From: Streptomyces sp. GSL17-111
GTDB taxonomy: Bacteria > Actinomycetota > Actinomycetes > Streptomycetales > Streptomycetaceae
Reading direction: 5' to 3'
Assembly (NCBI RefSeq): GCF_037911585.1
Contig: NZ_JBAJNS010000001.1
Coordinates: forward strand, 1,363,001-1,427,000
DNA: 64,000 nucleotides
The notes beneath the pieces were generated by a model. The model did not search any database and had not been told where the DNA came from. It saw only the letters and a program-made list of their open reading frames with translations. Positions 12,375-21,429 of this stretch are shown here, one piece after another (position 1 is the first letter of the stretch; the number at the start of each line of letters is the position of its first letter). Made by a program: the position numbers and the translations under genes.

Positions 12375-13394
12375 ATGGCCAACACGACGTCGTTCAGCAC
12401 CCGTGACCTCGGCATAGACCTCGGCACCGCCAACACCCTCGTGTACGCCCGCGGGCGCGGCGTCGTACTCAACGAACCCTCCGTCGTGGCCGTCGACTCC
12501 CGGACCGGCCAGGTGCTCGCCGTCGGGCACGAGGCGCGGCAGGCCGTCGGCCGGACGCCGGGCACCATCGTCGCGACCCGTCCGCTCAAGGGCGGCGTGG
12601 TCTCGGACTACGAGGCCGCGGAGGGCATGCTGCGGCAGTTCATCGCCAAGGCGCGCCGCAGCCGCAGCCGCGCCCCCCGGATCGTGGTGTGCACGCCGAG
12701 CGGGGTGACGGGCGTCGAGCGCCGCGCCGTCCTGGAGGCGACCTCCCGTGCCGGCGCGCGCTCGGTACACCTCATCGAGGAGCCGATGGCCGCGGCGATC
12801 GGGGCCGGGCTGCCCGTCTACGAGCCCTGCGGGTCCATGATCGTCGACATCGGCGCCGGCTCCACCGAGGTCGCGGTCATCTCCCTGGGCGGCATGGTGG
12901 TCGCCCGCCACTCCCGCGTCGCGGGCGACGCCCTCGACACGGCCATCGCGGCGTACGTCGAGAAGCAGCACACCATCGCGGTCGGCGAGCGCACGGCCGA
13001 GCAGATCAAGATGACGCTGGGCCGCGAGGAGCAGATCATGGTCCGCGGCCGCGACAAGGTCACCGGCATGCCGAAGACCGTGCAGCTCGGCTGCGAGGCG
13101 GTGCTGGAGGCCCTGGACGCCCCGACGCAGTCCATCGTGGACGTCGTGTGCGGCACGTTCGACGCCTGCCCCGCCGAGCTGTACGGCGACATCATGGAGC
13201 GCGGCATCGTCCTGACCGGCGGCGGCGCCCTCCTGCACGGGCTGGACGAACGGCTCTCCCGCGAGACCGGCATGCCCGTCACCGTCGCCGACGACCCCAT
13301 GGGCTGCGTCGCCGTGGGGACCGGCCGCTGCCTGGAGGACTTCACCCGGCTGGAGACCGCGTTCGCCGCTCCGGCCACCGTCGCGGTGGCGTAG
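12375..13394 (+). CDS. MreB/Mbl-family actin-like protein (orphan)
   Basis: A 339-residue actin-fold ATPase. ATG 12375 gives RDLGIDLGTANTLVYARGRGVVLNEPSVVAVD, the phosphate-1 motif of MreB. IVDIGAGSTEVAVISLGG is phosphate 2 and GIVLTGGGALLHGLDERL is the adenosine motif. No mreC, mreD or rodA is nearby. In Streptomyces such orphan Mbl-type proteins act in aerial-hypha and spore-wall assembly rather than rod growth, so that role is inferred here. The upstream bases 12310-12360 are unusually A-rich for the genome and may be the promoter. Confidence 0.9.
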   Translation: MANTTSFSTRDLGIDLGTANTLVYARGRGVVLNEPSVVAVDSRTGQVLAVGHEARQAVGRTPGTIVATRPLKGGVVSDYEAAEGMLRQFIAKARRSRSRAPRIVVCTPSGVTGVERRAVLEATSRAGARSVHLIEEPMAAAIGAGLPVYEPCGSMIVDIGAGSTEVAVISLGGMVVARHSRVAGDALDTAIAAYVEKQHTIAVGERTAEQIKMTLGREEQIMVRGRDKVTGMPKTVQLGCEAVLEALDAPTQSIVDVVCGTFDACPAELYGDIMERGIVLTGGGALLHGLDERLSRETGMPVTVADDPMGCVAVGTGRCLEDFTRLETAFAAPATVAVA

Positions 13395-13468
13395 GTCCGC
13401 CGCTCGCGGGTACCCGCACGCAACGGGAACACAGAACCCACACAACCGGTAAGGAGCGAGGTCAAGGG

Positions 13469-13942
13469 ATGTACGCCGTCAAAAGCACGCTGCCCGATCA
13501 GGAGCTCAAGGTCGTCGGTGACGCCTTGCAGGGCGCCCTCGTCGACCTCGTCGACCTGTCACTGGTGGCCAAGCAGATCCACTGGACCGTCGTGGGTCCG
13601 CGCTTCCGCACCATCCACCTCCAGCTCGACGACGTCGTCGACACCGCCCGCCAGTACTCCGACACCGTCGCCGAGCGTGCCTCCGCCCTCGGCGTACCGC
13701 CGGACGGCCGGGTGGGGACCGTCTCCTCGCACAGCGGCATCGGCCACGTCGTGGACGGCTGGCAGCAGGACATCGACGCCGTCGCGACGATGACCGCCGC
13801 CCTCGGCAAGGTCGTCGAGCGGATGCGGGAGCGCATGTCGGCCGCGGGCAAGGTCGACCCGGTGACCGAGGACATCTTCATCAGCGTCACGGGCGAGCTG
13901 GAGAAGCACCACTGGATGTTCCAGGCCGAGCACAAGCAGTGA
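13469..13942 (+). CDS. Dps-family DNA-protecting ferritin-like protein
   Basis: 157 residues beginning MYAVKSTLPDQELKVVGDAL, with AAGGAG 10 bases upstream of ATG 13469. Dps signature residues are seen in LSLVAKQIHWTVVGPRF (His of the ferroxidase site) and LDDVVDTARQYSDTVAERASALG (Asp and Glu). Dps dodecamers oxidise and store iron and shield DNA in stationary phase or under oxidative stress. It follows the MreB-like gene by 74 bases and may be cotranscribed. Confidence 0.93.
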   Translation: MYAVKSTLPDQELKVVGDALQGALVDLVDLSLVAKQIHWTVVGPRFRTIHLQLDDVVDTARQYSDTVAERASALGVPPDGRVGTVSSHSGIGHVVDGWQQDIDAVATMTAALGKVVERMRERMSAAGKVDPVTEDIFISVTGELEKHHWMFQAEHKQ

Positions 13943-13979
13943 CACGCGGGGGCGGCGAGGTGCCCGCCCCGCACGGACG

Positions 13980-14013
13980 ACGAGACCCCCGGCGCGCGTG
14001 CCGGGGGTCTCGT
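13980..14013 (+). terminator. Terminator hairpin after dps
   Basis: A perfect 14-bp inverted repeat (13980-13993 with 14000-14013) around a 6-base loop, 38 bases past the dps stop. It has no T-tract, as is common for Streptomyces terminators. Confidence 0.85.
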
Positions 14014-14080
14014 GCTCGCGGTGGGACGCGGCCGGGCACGGCGCTGCCGTCCCCCGGCGGGGTGTGGTGGACTGGCGGGC

Positions 14081-14629
14081 ATGTCGACCCGTGTGCTGTA
14101 CCTGCTCGGCTGCGCGGCGCCGCCCGTGCGGTACATCGACCGGCCGGTCCGCGCCGCCCGGGCCGAGGGGTGGGAGGTGTGCCTCGGGCTCACGCCGACG
14201 GCGGCGGAGTGGCTGGAGGAGCGCCTCCCCGAACTGGAGGAGCTGACCGGGCACCCGGTGCGGCACCGGCAGCGACGGCTGGGCACGCGGTCGCCCTGGC
14301 CACCCGCGACCGTCTCCGTCATCGCCCCCGCCACGCTCAACACCGTCAACACCGTCGCGCTCGGGCTCACCCCGACGTGGCTGGCCGGGCACGCCGTCGA
14401 GGCCGTGGGGATGCGGTGGCCCCTCGTCGTCCTGCCGTGCGTCAACAGCGCGTACGGGACGCACCCGCAGTTCGCCCGATCGGTGGAGACGTTGCGCGGG
14501 GCGGGGGTGCGGGTGCTGCTGGGCGGGCCTGACGGCTTCGTGCCCCACCCGCCCGGTCAGGGCGACGCCGAGGGGTACCCGTGGCACCTGGTGACGGCCG
14601 CCGTGCGGGAGGCGGAGGCCGCTCGGTGA
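14081..14629 (+). CDS. Flavoprotein-family protein (HFCD fold)
   Basis: 182 residues from ATG 14081. It begins STRVLYLLGCAAPPVR and contains SVIAPATLNTVNTVALG and VVLPCVNSAYGTHPQF, the layout of the flavin-dependent cysteine decarboxylase family (Dfp, EpiD). Family members bind FMN and may decarboxylate thiol peptides or act as plain flavoproteins. The usual active-site His is not obvious, so activity is unassigned. It stands alone, between the dps terminator and a convergent transporter operon. Confidence 0.7.
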   Translation: MSTRVLYLLGCAAPPVRYIDRPVRAARAEGWEVCLGLTPTAAEWLEERLPELEELTGHPVRHRQRRLGTRSPWPPATVSVIAPATLNTVNTVALGLTPTWLAGHAVEAVGMRWPLVVLPCVNSAYGTHPQFARSVETLRGAGVRVLLGGPDGFVPHPPGQGDAEGYPWHLVTAAVREAEAAR

Positions 14630-14656
14630 CGACCGGCCGGGCGGCGCACCACGGCC

Positions 14657-15499
14657 TCAGCCCTTGACGGCGGAGCTGGCCACCCCCTCGACGAACCAGC
14701 GCTGGAAGAACGCGAAGACGAGCAGCACGGGCAGCACCAGTAGCACGCCGAAGGCGAGGATCTGGCCCCAGTCCGGTGGCTGCTGCCCCTGGAAGACGCT
14801 CATCTCCAGGGGGAGCGGACGCACCGACGGGTCGGACACCATCAGCACCGGCCAGAGGAAGGAGCCCCACTGGATGAGGAAGGTGAGGATCGCCACGGAG
14901 GCGAACACGGGGCGGGACATCGGCACGATGATCGCGAAGAAGGTGCGCCAGGGCCCGGCGCCGTCCAGCCGGGCCGCCTCCTCGATGCTCGGCGGGATCT
15001 TCCGGAAGAAGGTGTGGAACTGGTAGACGGCGAAGGCGTTGGCGACGAACGGCAGCGCCTGGATGTAGATGGTGTTGCGCTGGCCGTTGAACAGGTAGAA
15101 CAGCGGCACCGCCACCGACTCGAACGGGATCAGCATCAGCAGCAGGACCAGGGTGAACACCGCGTTGCGCCCCCGCCACCGCAGCCGGGTCAGTCCGTAC
15201 GCCGCCATCGAGTTGACGATCAGTCCGCCCGTGACCACCACGAACGCGAGCAGCACCGACACGCCCATGAACTGCCAGAAGTACCCGGTGCTGTCGGAGT
15301 TGAGGCTGTCGAGGACGGCCGTGTAGTTGTCGAAGGAGAGGTGGGTGGGCAGGAAGCCGGACAGGCCGTTCAGCACCTCGTCGGACGGCTTGAGGCTGCC
15401 GAGGAAGAGGTAGAGCGCGGGGAGGGCGAAGACGAACGCCAGGACGCTCAGGACGGTGTAGTCGAGGACGCGGCGCACGGGCGTGCGGGTCATGGCCAT
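14657..15499 (-). CDS. Carbohydrate ABC transporter permease (MalG type)
   Basis: 280 residues with six predicted membrane helices. The EAA loop is EAARLDGAGPWRTFFAIIVPMSRP, which contacts the ATPase. It is last in a binding protein, permease, permease operon, and a 7-base gap separates it from the upstream permease. No ATPase gene is here. Streptomyces sugar importers commonly share the ATPase MsiK encoded elsewhere, so dependence on MsiK is inferred. Confidence 0.93.
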   Translation of the reverse strand: MAMTRTPVRRVLDYTVLSVLAFVFALPALYLFLGSLKPSDEVLNGLSGFLPTHLSFDNYTAVLDSLNSDSTGYFWQFMGVSVLLAFVVVTGGLIVNSMAAYGLTRLRWRGRNAVFTLVLLLMLIPFESVAVPLFYLFNGQRNTIYIQALPFVANAFAVYQFHTFFRKIPPSIEEAARLDGAGPWRTFFAIIVPMSRPVFASVAILTFLIQWGSFLWPVLMVSDPSVRPLPLEMSVFQGQQPPDWGQILAFGVLLVLPVLLVFAFFQRWFVEGVASSAVKG

Positions 15500-15506
15500 G
15501 GGGAAG

Positions 15507-16535
15507 TCAGTCCTCGTTGTCGGGCCGGACGACGCGGCGCTGGACGATCGTCAGGGCGACGACGATCAGGAAGAACACCACCGTGACGGCCGAGGCCTGG
15601 CCGATGTTGTTCTGGTCGAAGGCCGTGGTGACGGCCTGGTACATCACCGTGCGGGTGGCGTCCTCGTCGAGGCCGCCGCCGCGGACGAGGATGTACACCT
15701 GGTCGAAGACCCGCAGGGACAGCACCGAGGTCAGCATCGCGACGAACACCAGGGTGCCGCGGACGCCGGGCAGGGTGACGTGCAGGAACTGCTGCCAGCG
15801 CGAGGCTCGGTCCAACTGCGAGGCCTCGTAGAGCTCGCCCGGGATCTGTTGGAGGCCGGCCAGCAGGATGACCATCTGGAAGCCGACGCCCTGCCACACC
15901 GACAGCACGATGATCGAGCCCATCGCGGTGAGGCCGTCGCCGAGCCAGTCGAAGGCACCCCAGTTGCCGAAACTCAACGCGTTCAGCAGGGAGTTGAGCA
16001 TGCCCTCCTCGCTGCGGGCGAGGATCAGCCGCCAGATCACGGCGACCAGCGCCATCGGGAAGACCACCGGCATGAAGAAGAAGGACCGGAACAGGCCGAT
16101 CGCCTTCAGCCTGCGGTTGAGCAGGAGCGCCAGAGCCAGCGCCAGACCCGTCTGGAGCGGGACGACGACCACGGCGAAGGTCAGGTTGTTCAGCAGGGCC
16201 CGCAGGAAGGGGCCGGACATGTCAGGGTCGGTGAACAGCCGCCGGTAGTGCTCCACGCCGAAGAAGGTGGGCTCCAGCGGCGAGCCGAGGCGGACGTTGT
16301 AGAAGGAGAGCACCACGGCGTAGCAGAACGGGATGCCGACGAAGGCGATCAGCCCGCCGACGGCCGGAGCGGACATCAGCAGCCCGTGCAGCCGGTCGCG
16401 GTTGCCGCGCGACGGACGCGGGGGCTTCGCGGAGGGAGCGGGCGGGGCGGCCGACGTCCGGCCGGGGGCTGCGGCGTGCTCGGGGTGCGCGGCGTACTCG
16501 AGGGGCGCGGAGTGCTCGGAATGCGCGGGTTTCAC
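15507..16535 (-). CDS. Carbohydrate ABC transporter permease (MalF type)
   Basis: 342 residues from GTG 16535. A long Pro/Ala-rich cytoplasmic N-terminus precedes six membrane segments, starting at GLLMSAPAVGGLIAFVGIPFCYAVVL. The EAA loop is EASQLDRASRWQQFLHVTLPGVR. It pairs with the downstream MalG-type permease to form the membrane channel of the importer. Confidence 0.93.
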   Translation of the reverse strand: MKPAHSEHSAPLEYAAHPEHAAAPGRTSAAPPAPSAKPPRPSRGNRDRLHGLLMSAPAVGGLIAFVGIPFCYAVVLSFYNVRLGSPLEPTFFGVEHYRRLFTDPDMSGPFLRALLNNLTFAVVVVPLQTGLALALALLLNRRLKAIGLFRSFFFMPVVFPMALVAVIWRLILARSEEGMLNSLLNALSFGNWGAFDWLGDGLTAMGSIIVLSVWQGVGFQMVILLAGLQQIPGELYEASQLDRASRWQQFLHVTLPGVRGTLVFVAMLTSVLSLRVFDQVYILVRGGGLDEDATRTVMYQAVTTAFDQNNIGQASAVTVVFFLIVVALTIVQRRVVRPDNED

Positions 16536-16560
16536 GGGGTCCTCTTCCCGACGGGGCGGG

Positions 16561-16581
16561 CCCGGCCGGTGCCCGGCCGGG
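16561..16581 (-). terminator. Intercistronic hairpin between binding-protein and permease genes
   Basis: A perfect 9-bp GC stem with a 3-base loop lies in the 100-base gap between the binding-protein stop and the permease start. Such hairpins often stop part of transcription or protect the upstream mRNA, so that binding protein exceeds permease. Confidence 0.5.
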
Positions 16582-16635
16582 TCGTCGCGTTGACCAGGTC
16601 ACCGGCGGCCCGCCCGGGCCGATGCGTGCTGCGGG

Positions 16636-17976
16636 TTACGGGATCGCGTAGCCGGCGTTGTCGGTGAAGTCCCGGTCGATGGCGCGCCCGGCCTTCCGCA
16701 GGGCCTCCTCGGGGTCGGCGCCGCCGTAGATCGAGTTCAGCGCCGCGCTGAACTCGGCGGTGACCGTGGGGTATCCGGCGGTCACCGGACGGGTGACGGC
16801 GACGCAGGAGGCGCTGATGTCGCTGTCGCCGCACGGCGCGGCCAGCTGGTCGGCGAAGAGCTGGAGCGGGCCGCCCTCCTTGTACAGCTCGCTCTCGGCG
16901 AGGGCGGACTTGGTGGCGGGGACCGCGCCGTTGGCCTCCGTCATCGCGCCGACGTTGGCGTCGTTCAGCAGGTAGTCCAGGAAGGCGCCGGCGGCCTTGC
17001 CGTTCTCGCTGTCGGCGCCGATGCCCCAGGCCCACGAACCCTGTCCGGTCTTGGGTCCGTTGCCGAAGTCCGGCAGCGGCAGCACGGCGAGGTCGTCCCC
17101 GAGTGCCTCGCTGTAGGCGGGGTAGTTCCAGTGGCCGACCCAGCTCAGCGCGACCTTGCCCTTGGCGAAGGCGTTGCCGTCGGTGTTGGGGTCGACGTAC
17201 GTCTTCCAGGACTGGAGGGTCTTCATCGCGGAGACGACCTCCGGGCTGTCGAGGGTGCCCTCCGCCTTGCCGTCCTTCAGCAGTCCGCCGCCGGCCGACC
17301 AGACGACCGGGGAGAAGCCGAAGGTGCCCCACTCGGAGGCCAGGCCGTACTGCTCCGACAGGTCGAGGACCTTGCCGTCGGGGTCCTTGCCCTTCAGCGC
17401 CTCGAGCGCCTTGCCGAACTCCTCGGCCGTCCAGGCGTCGTCCACGCTCGTCGGGTACGTCACGCCGGCCTCGTCCAGCAGCTTCGTGTTGGCGTACACA
17501 CCGAGCCCGGCGTCGAACATGCCCAGCCCGTAGTGCTTGCCGTCGATCTCGCCCTGCGCCTTGATCGCCTCGGTGGCGTTGTCGAGGGTCTCGGCGGAGA
17601 CGTGGCCGTCGACCGGGGCGAGCTTGCCGTTGTAGACGAAGTTCGCCATCGTCGGGCCGTCGAACTCCAGCACGTCCGGCAGCTGGGAGACGTCGGTGGT
17701 GGTGATGGTCTTCGTGTAGTCCTTCTCGGGTATCAGCTTCAGCTCGGCCGTGACGTCGCTCTGCGCGGAGTTGAAGGACTTCACCGCCTCCTGCAGCGCG
17801 GTCGTCTCGCTCGCCTGGCCCTGGTGGGCCCAGACGCTGATGGTGCCCGTGCCGCTGCCCGCTTCGGCGGAGGTGTCGCTGCCGCCGCCCCCACCACAGG
17901 CGGCCAGCGCGACCAGGGGCAGCAGGGCGAGGGCCGTCAGGCCCGTACGACGGTGGTTTCTGTGACCGGTGATCAT
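16636..17976 (-). CDS. Extracellular sugar-binding lipoprotein
   Basis: 446 residues. The signal peptide ends in the lipobox LAAC (LPLVALAACGGGG), so the mature protein is lipid-anchored outside the membrane. The mature part (ISVWAHQGQASETTALQEAV, then LPDVLEFDGPTMANFVYNGKL) matches family 1 solute-binding proteins for oligosaccharides. GGAGG lies upstream of ATG 17976. It lies 106 bases downstream of the LacI regulator on the same strand. With the GH32-like gene nearby, a fructose-containing sugar is a reasonable guess for the ligand. Confidence 0.93.
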   Translation of the reverse strand: MITGHRNHRRTGLTALALLPLVALAACGGGGGSDTSAEAGSGTGTISVWAHQGQASETTALQEAVKSFNSAQSDVTAELKLIPEKDYTKTITTTDVSQLPDVLEFDGPTMANFVYNGKLAPVDGHVSAETLDNATEAIKAQGEIDGKHYGLGMFDAGLGVYANTKLLDEAGVTYPTSVDDAWTAEEFGKALEALKGKDPDGKVLDLSEQYGLASEWGTFGFSPVVWSAGGGLLKDGKAEGTLDSPEVVSAMKTLQSWKTYVDPNTDGNAFAKGKVALSWVGHWNYPAYSEALGDDLAVLPLPDFGNGPKTGQGSWAWGIGADSENGKAAGAFLDYLLNDANVGAMTEANGAVPATKSALAESELYKEGGPLQLFADQLAAPCGDSDISASCVAVTRPVTAGYPTVTAEFSAALNSIYGGADPEEALRKAGRAIDRDFTDNAGYAIP

Positions 17977-18082
17977 GGAGGTGCCTCCGTGCGGGGTGTG
18001 CGAGTGGGTGCGCGGACGGTGGAAAGGGGCCGGGGGGGCTGGAACAACGTCCCCGGCGGCGGACGGTGGGGGGAGGGGGTGG

Positions 18083-19102
18083 CTACCGCCGCCGGCCGGT
18101 GTGCGGCGGGGCGGTGGTCTCGCGGAGGACGAAGCGGATGGGCATCTCGACGGAGCGCGACGACCCGGCGTCGGGCTCCTCCAGCCGCGCCAGCAGCAGC
18201 CGGGCCGCCTCCCGGCCCTGGGCCGCGACCGGCTGGGCCACGGTGGTCAGCCCGACCACCTCGGACAGCTCGTGATCATCGAAACCGACGACGGACACGT
18301 CCTCCGGAACCCGCAGCCGGTGCCGGCGCAGGGCGCGCAGCGCGCCCATCGCCATCTCGTCGGACTGGGCGAACACGGCGGTCGGCGGATGGCGCAGCGC
18401 CAGCAGTTCCGTCATGGCCCGCTCCCCGCCCTCGACGGTGTAGCCGCCGTCCGCCTCCAGGGTGGGGTCCGGCTCGATCCCGGCATCGGCCAGCACGTCC
18501 AGGTAGCCCTGCCGGCGGTCCAGGGGCGTGGTCCAGTGCAGCGGTTCGCTGGCCCCGGAGATCATGCCGATCCGCCGGTGGCCGAGGTTCACCAGATGCC
18601 GTACGGCGCTCTCCGCCCCGCTCCGGTCGTCGATGCCGACCACCGTGAAGCCGGGCCGGGCGCCGCCGACCGTGGTCGCCAGCGGCACGTCGAGGGACCG
18701 CAGGGCGGCGGTCTCCTCCTGGTCGGGGATCAGCAGGGACAGCACGGCGTCGACCCGCTTGCGGATCGGTAGCTTGGTGAAGAAGCGCTTGCGGGCCTCC
18801 GGTGAACCGAGGTTGTACAGCAGGACGTCGTAGCCGGCGGCGCTGAAGACCTTCTCCGCGGAGTCCAGCACGGTGCCGAAGAACCAGCGGCCCACGTACG
18901 GGACCACGACGCCGATGGTGAGGGTGCGCCCGCTGGCCAGGCTGGACGCCGATCGCGACGCGGTGTAGCCCAGTTCGGCGGCGACCTCGCCGATCCTGGC
19001 CCGCATCTCCTCCGACACACCGGGACGGCCGCGCAGGGCGCGGGACACGGTGGACGCCGAGACCCCGGCTGCCCGGGCGACATCGGTGATGCTGACCGTC
19101 AC
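18083..19102 (-). CDS. LacI-family transcriptional regulator of the sugar locus
   Basis: 339 residues. GTG 19102 is preferred because AAGGAG ends six bases upstream, and this puts the LacI helix-turn-helix at the N-terminus (VSITDVARAAGVSASTVSRALRGRPGVSEEMR). The periplasmic-binding-like sensor follows (IGVVVPYVGRWFFG ... VVGFDDHELSEVVGLTTVAQP). It probably represses the transporter genes and the divergent glycosidase by binding the palindrome at 19199-19218, with release by a sugar. Confidence 0.93.
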   Translation of the reverse strand: MTVSITDVARAAGVSASTVSRALRGRPGVSEEMRARIGEVAAELGYTASRSASSLASGRTLTIGVVVPYVGRWFFGTVLDSAEKVFSAAGYDVLLYNLGSPEARKRFFTKLPIRKRVDAVLSLLIPDQEETAALRSLDVPLATTVGGARPGFTVVGIDDRSGAESAVRHLVNLGHRRIGMISGASEPLHWTTPLDRRQGYLDVLADAGIEPDPTLEADGGYTVEGGERAMTELLALRHPPTAVFAQSDEMAMGALRALRRHRLRVPEDVSVVGFDDHELSEVVGLTTVAQPVAAQGREAARLLLARLEEPDAGSSRSVEMPIRFVLRETTAPPHTGRRR

Positions 19103-19198
19103 GGGACGCTCCTTGATCGGGTGCACGCCGCGTGCCCGGTGGTGTCCGGAGCCCCTCGGCGTGCGGGGAGTGACGAGACCGTAAACCCGCCCACACGG

Positions 19199-19218
19199 TT
19201 GCGCAAGCGTTTGCGTTC
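19199..19218. promoter_or_regulatory. LacI-type operator
   Basis: The near-palindrome TTGCGCAAGCGTTTGCG has the central CG and the half-sites typical of LacI/GalR operators. It lies between the regulator gene and the GH32-like gene and is followed by an A/T-rich stretch that may hold a promoter, so one site could control both directions. Confidence 0.75.
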
Positions 19219-19310
19219 ATATTTACTGCGGCTGACTCGCAACAGAAACGCCCACCAGCCCCGTTACAGCGCACGCGCTTGAGTGACGCTGTCGGCAGAC
19301 AGGACTGTCC

Positions 19311-20660
19311 ATGCGATACGCGCCGCCCGGCCTCTGCGTGAACGACTTCGACCTCCTGCGCCACGCGGACGGCACCTACACCGTGCTGCACCTACAGGGC
19401 CCGTGGACGGCCGAGTTCGACCACCTGCGGATGGAGACCTCCTACGGCCGGGCCACCTCCACCGACCTGGTCCACTGGGAGCCGCAGGGCACGGCCTTCG
19501 GCAACGGCCTGCCGGGCCGCTTCGACCAGCAGGCGGTGTGGACGATGCACGCCTTCCCGCACGGCACCGGCATGGCGATGCTCTACACCGCCGTCTCCGG
19601 ACTGACCCCGGACGGCTGGCCCCTGCAGTCGGTCGGTCTGGCGCGCTCCGACCGTGCCGACGGCACCGGCTGGCGGCGCCACGGCACGGGACCGGTCGCC
19701 GACGCCGACCCGCGCTGGTACCGCACGGGCGACCGCATGGGCTGGCGCGACCCCTTCGTCGTACGCGACGACGAGTCCGACGGCTGGGTCATGGTGGTCT
19801 GCGCCGCCGACGCCTCCCTGCCGGTCGAGGTCGGCGGCTGCGTCGCCTGGGCCACCTCGGAGGACCTGGAGCGCTGGACCGTCCACCCGCCACTCATCTC
19901 CCCCGGCGATGTCGACGAACTGGAGTGCCCGGTCCTGGAACGCCTCGACGACGGCGGCTGGCTGCTGCTCGGCTCCGTCGGCGCCACCCGGGGCTTCGAG
20001 GCGTGGACCGCCCCGCGCCTGCGCGGCCCGTGGACCCGCCGCGGGCCGCTGGGCCCGACGGGCGCGTACGCCCCGCGCGTCGTCGCCGCCCCCGACGGCT
20101 CCCGCGTCGTGCTGCACACCACCCCGCGCCGCGTCGGTCTCACCGACACCGGCGACCGCTGCCGCGGCATGCTGGCCCAGCCCAAGTCCCTCGTGGTACC
20201 GGATGACTCGGCGCCCCGCCTGGAATGGTGGCCGGGTCTGGAGCCCTGGCTCGGTGAGGAGACGCATCACGCCTCCCTGCACGCGGTCGGTGACGTCGCC
20301 CTCTCCGGCCGCACCGAGATCACCCTGCGCACGCAGGCCCCCGACGGAGGCCGACCCGCCCTCGCGGTCGGCTGCGACGGCAGGAACCTCCGGGTCACCG
20401 GCCCGGACGGCGACCCGCTCGGCGAGGTCCTCCTGCCGGAACCCGCCGCCGCACTGCGCGTCCTCACCGTCGGCGAGTACGTCGAGGTCTACGCCGACGG
20501 CGTCTTCGTCCTCACCACCCTGTGCTACTCCGGCCACCCCGCCCCCTGGACGGCCGCCACCGAGGGCCTCGTCCGCCCCGTCCCCGTCCGCCCGATCCGG
20601 CTGCCGGCCCCGCACCGCGACGACGCCTCGGCCGTCTGGCCCGGCCCGGCGCCGCACTGA
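19311..20660 (+). CDS. Glycoside hydrolase family 32-like beta-fructosidase
   Basis: 449 residues with no signal peptide, so probably cytoplasmic. The five-bladed propeller motifs are recognisable but divergent: CVNDFD (Asp12) where GH32 has WMNDPN, WRDPFV (Asp147) for the stabilising Asp, and ECPVLE (Glu205) for the acid/base. A C-terminal beta-sandwich follows (ALAVGCDGRNLRVTGPDG). It would hydrolyse a fructoside imported by the adjacent ABC system. GH43 or GH130-type activity cannot be excluded because the first motif is altered. Confidence 0.72.
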   Translation: MRYAPPGLCVNDFDLLRHADGTYTVLHLQGPWTAEFDHLRMETSYGRATSTDLVHWEPQGTAFGNGLPGRFDQQAVWTMHAFPHGTGMAMLYTAVSGLTPDGWPLQSVGLARSDRADGTGWRRHGTGPVADADPRWYRTGDRMGWRDPFVVRDDESDGWVMVVCAADASLPVEVGGCVAWATSEDLERWTVHPPLISPGDVDELECPVLERLDDGGWLLLGSVGATRGFEAWTAPRLRGPWTRRGPLGPTGAYAPRVVAAPDGSRVVLHTTPRRVGLTDTGDRCRGMLAQPKSLVVPDDSAPRLEWWPGLEPWLGEETHHASLHAVGDVALSGRTEITLRTQAPDGGRPALAVGCDGRNLRVTGPDGDPLGEVLLPEPAAALRVLTVGEYVEVYADGVFVLTTLCYSGHPAPWTAATEGLVRPVPVRPIRLPAPHRDDASAVWPGPAPH

Positions 20661-20693
20661 CCGGTGCGCCGCCGGGCCAAGACCGCAGAGCCG

Positions 20694-20728
20694 GCCCCGT
20701 GGCGCGCCGAGCGCGCCCACCGGGGTCA
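20694..20728 (+). terminator. Imperfect hairpin after the GH32-like gene
   Basis: CCCCGTGGCGCGC and GCGCGCCCACCGGGG pair with two small bulges around a 3-base loop, 30 bases past the stop codon. It is a likely terminator ahead of the next gene. Confidence 0.5.
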
Positions 20729-20754
20729 CCCGCCCCGGGTCCTACGCTGGTGAC

Positions 20755-21378
20755 GTGATCACGTTGATGACGTACGGCGGTACGGCGGCGTCGGACGCGC
20801 CCGGTACCCGCACCGGTGGAGTCCCCCTGGCACCCGCCGGGTTCGCCTGGCCGCACTGCGAGACCTGCGGGGGCGCGATGCAGTTCCTCGCCCAGATCCG
20901 GCTGGCGGACCTCGCGGGGGCGGGCCATGGCCTCTTCGCCGTCTTCCTGTGCGACAACGAGCCGGGACGATGCGCCTCGTGGGCGCCGCGCGCGGGCGGC
21001 AACCGGGCGCTGGTGCTGCCCCCGCGAGCGCTGACGGCCGCCGCTCCCCCGGCGTCGGGACGCACCGGTCTGGGTGAGGTCTCCGCCGTGACGTACGTGG
21101 ACGTCGACGCCGCGACGTACTTCGACGCCGCGACGGGCTGGGCCAAGGCCGAGGACCGGTCGCCGCGCGACGTGCTGGGCCGGCTGGGCGGGGAGCCCGA
21201 GTGGTTGCAGGGGGATGAGACGCCGCGCTGCACGGAGTGCGAGGGCGTGATGATGCTGGTGGCGCAACTGGAGGAGGGCCACGACCACCGGACGGCGGCC
21301 AACTTCGGCGGCGGCGGCTGCGGATACGGGTTCCTCTGCGAGCCGTGCGGCGAGGCCGTCTTCCTCTGGCAGGCGTAG
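20755..21378 (+). CDS. DUF1963/YwqG-like protein with paired cysteines
   Basis: 207 residues from GTG 20755 (ATG 20767 is an alternative). It has three Cys clusters, CETCGGAMQFLAQI, CTECEGVMMLVAQLE and CGYGFLCEPCGEAVF, like rubredoxin-type knuckles. The 'MQFLAQI' and 'MMLVAQL' repeats are characteristic of YwqG-family proteins. The family has no established biochemical role. The cysteine pairs suggest structural zinc. It is a single-gene unit convergent with ku. Confidence 0.6.
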   Translation: MITLMTYGGTAASDAPGTRTGGVPLAPAGFAWPHCETCGGAMQFLAQIRLADLAGAGHGLFAVFLCDNEPGRCASWAPRAGGNRALVLPPRALTAAAPPASGRTGLGEVSAVTYVDVDAATYFDAATGWAKAEDRSPRDVLGRLGGEPEWLQGDETPRCTECEGVMMLVAQLEEGHDHRTAANFGGGGCGYGFLCEPCGEAVFLWQA

Positions 21379-21429
21379 GCCGGGCTCCGGCCGGGCGCAG
21401 GCCCGGGTGACCGACGGTCGTGGCCTGCG

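Noticed and set aside
12330..13445. A long minus-strand open frame over the mreB-like gene
   Set aside because: It is antisense to a clearly conserved actin-fold gene and has biased Arg/Gly/Ala composition typical of GC-rich shadow frames.
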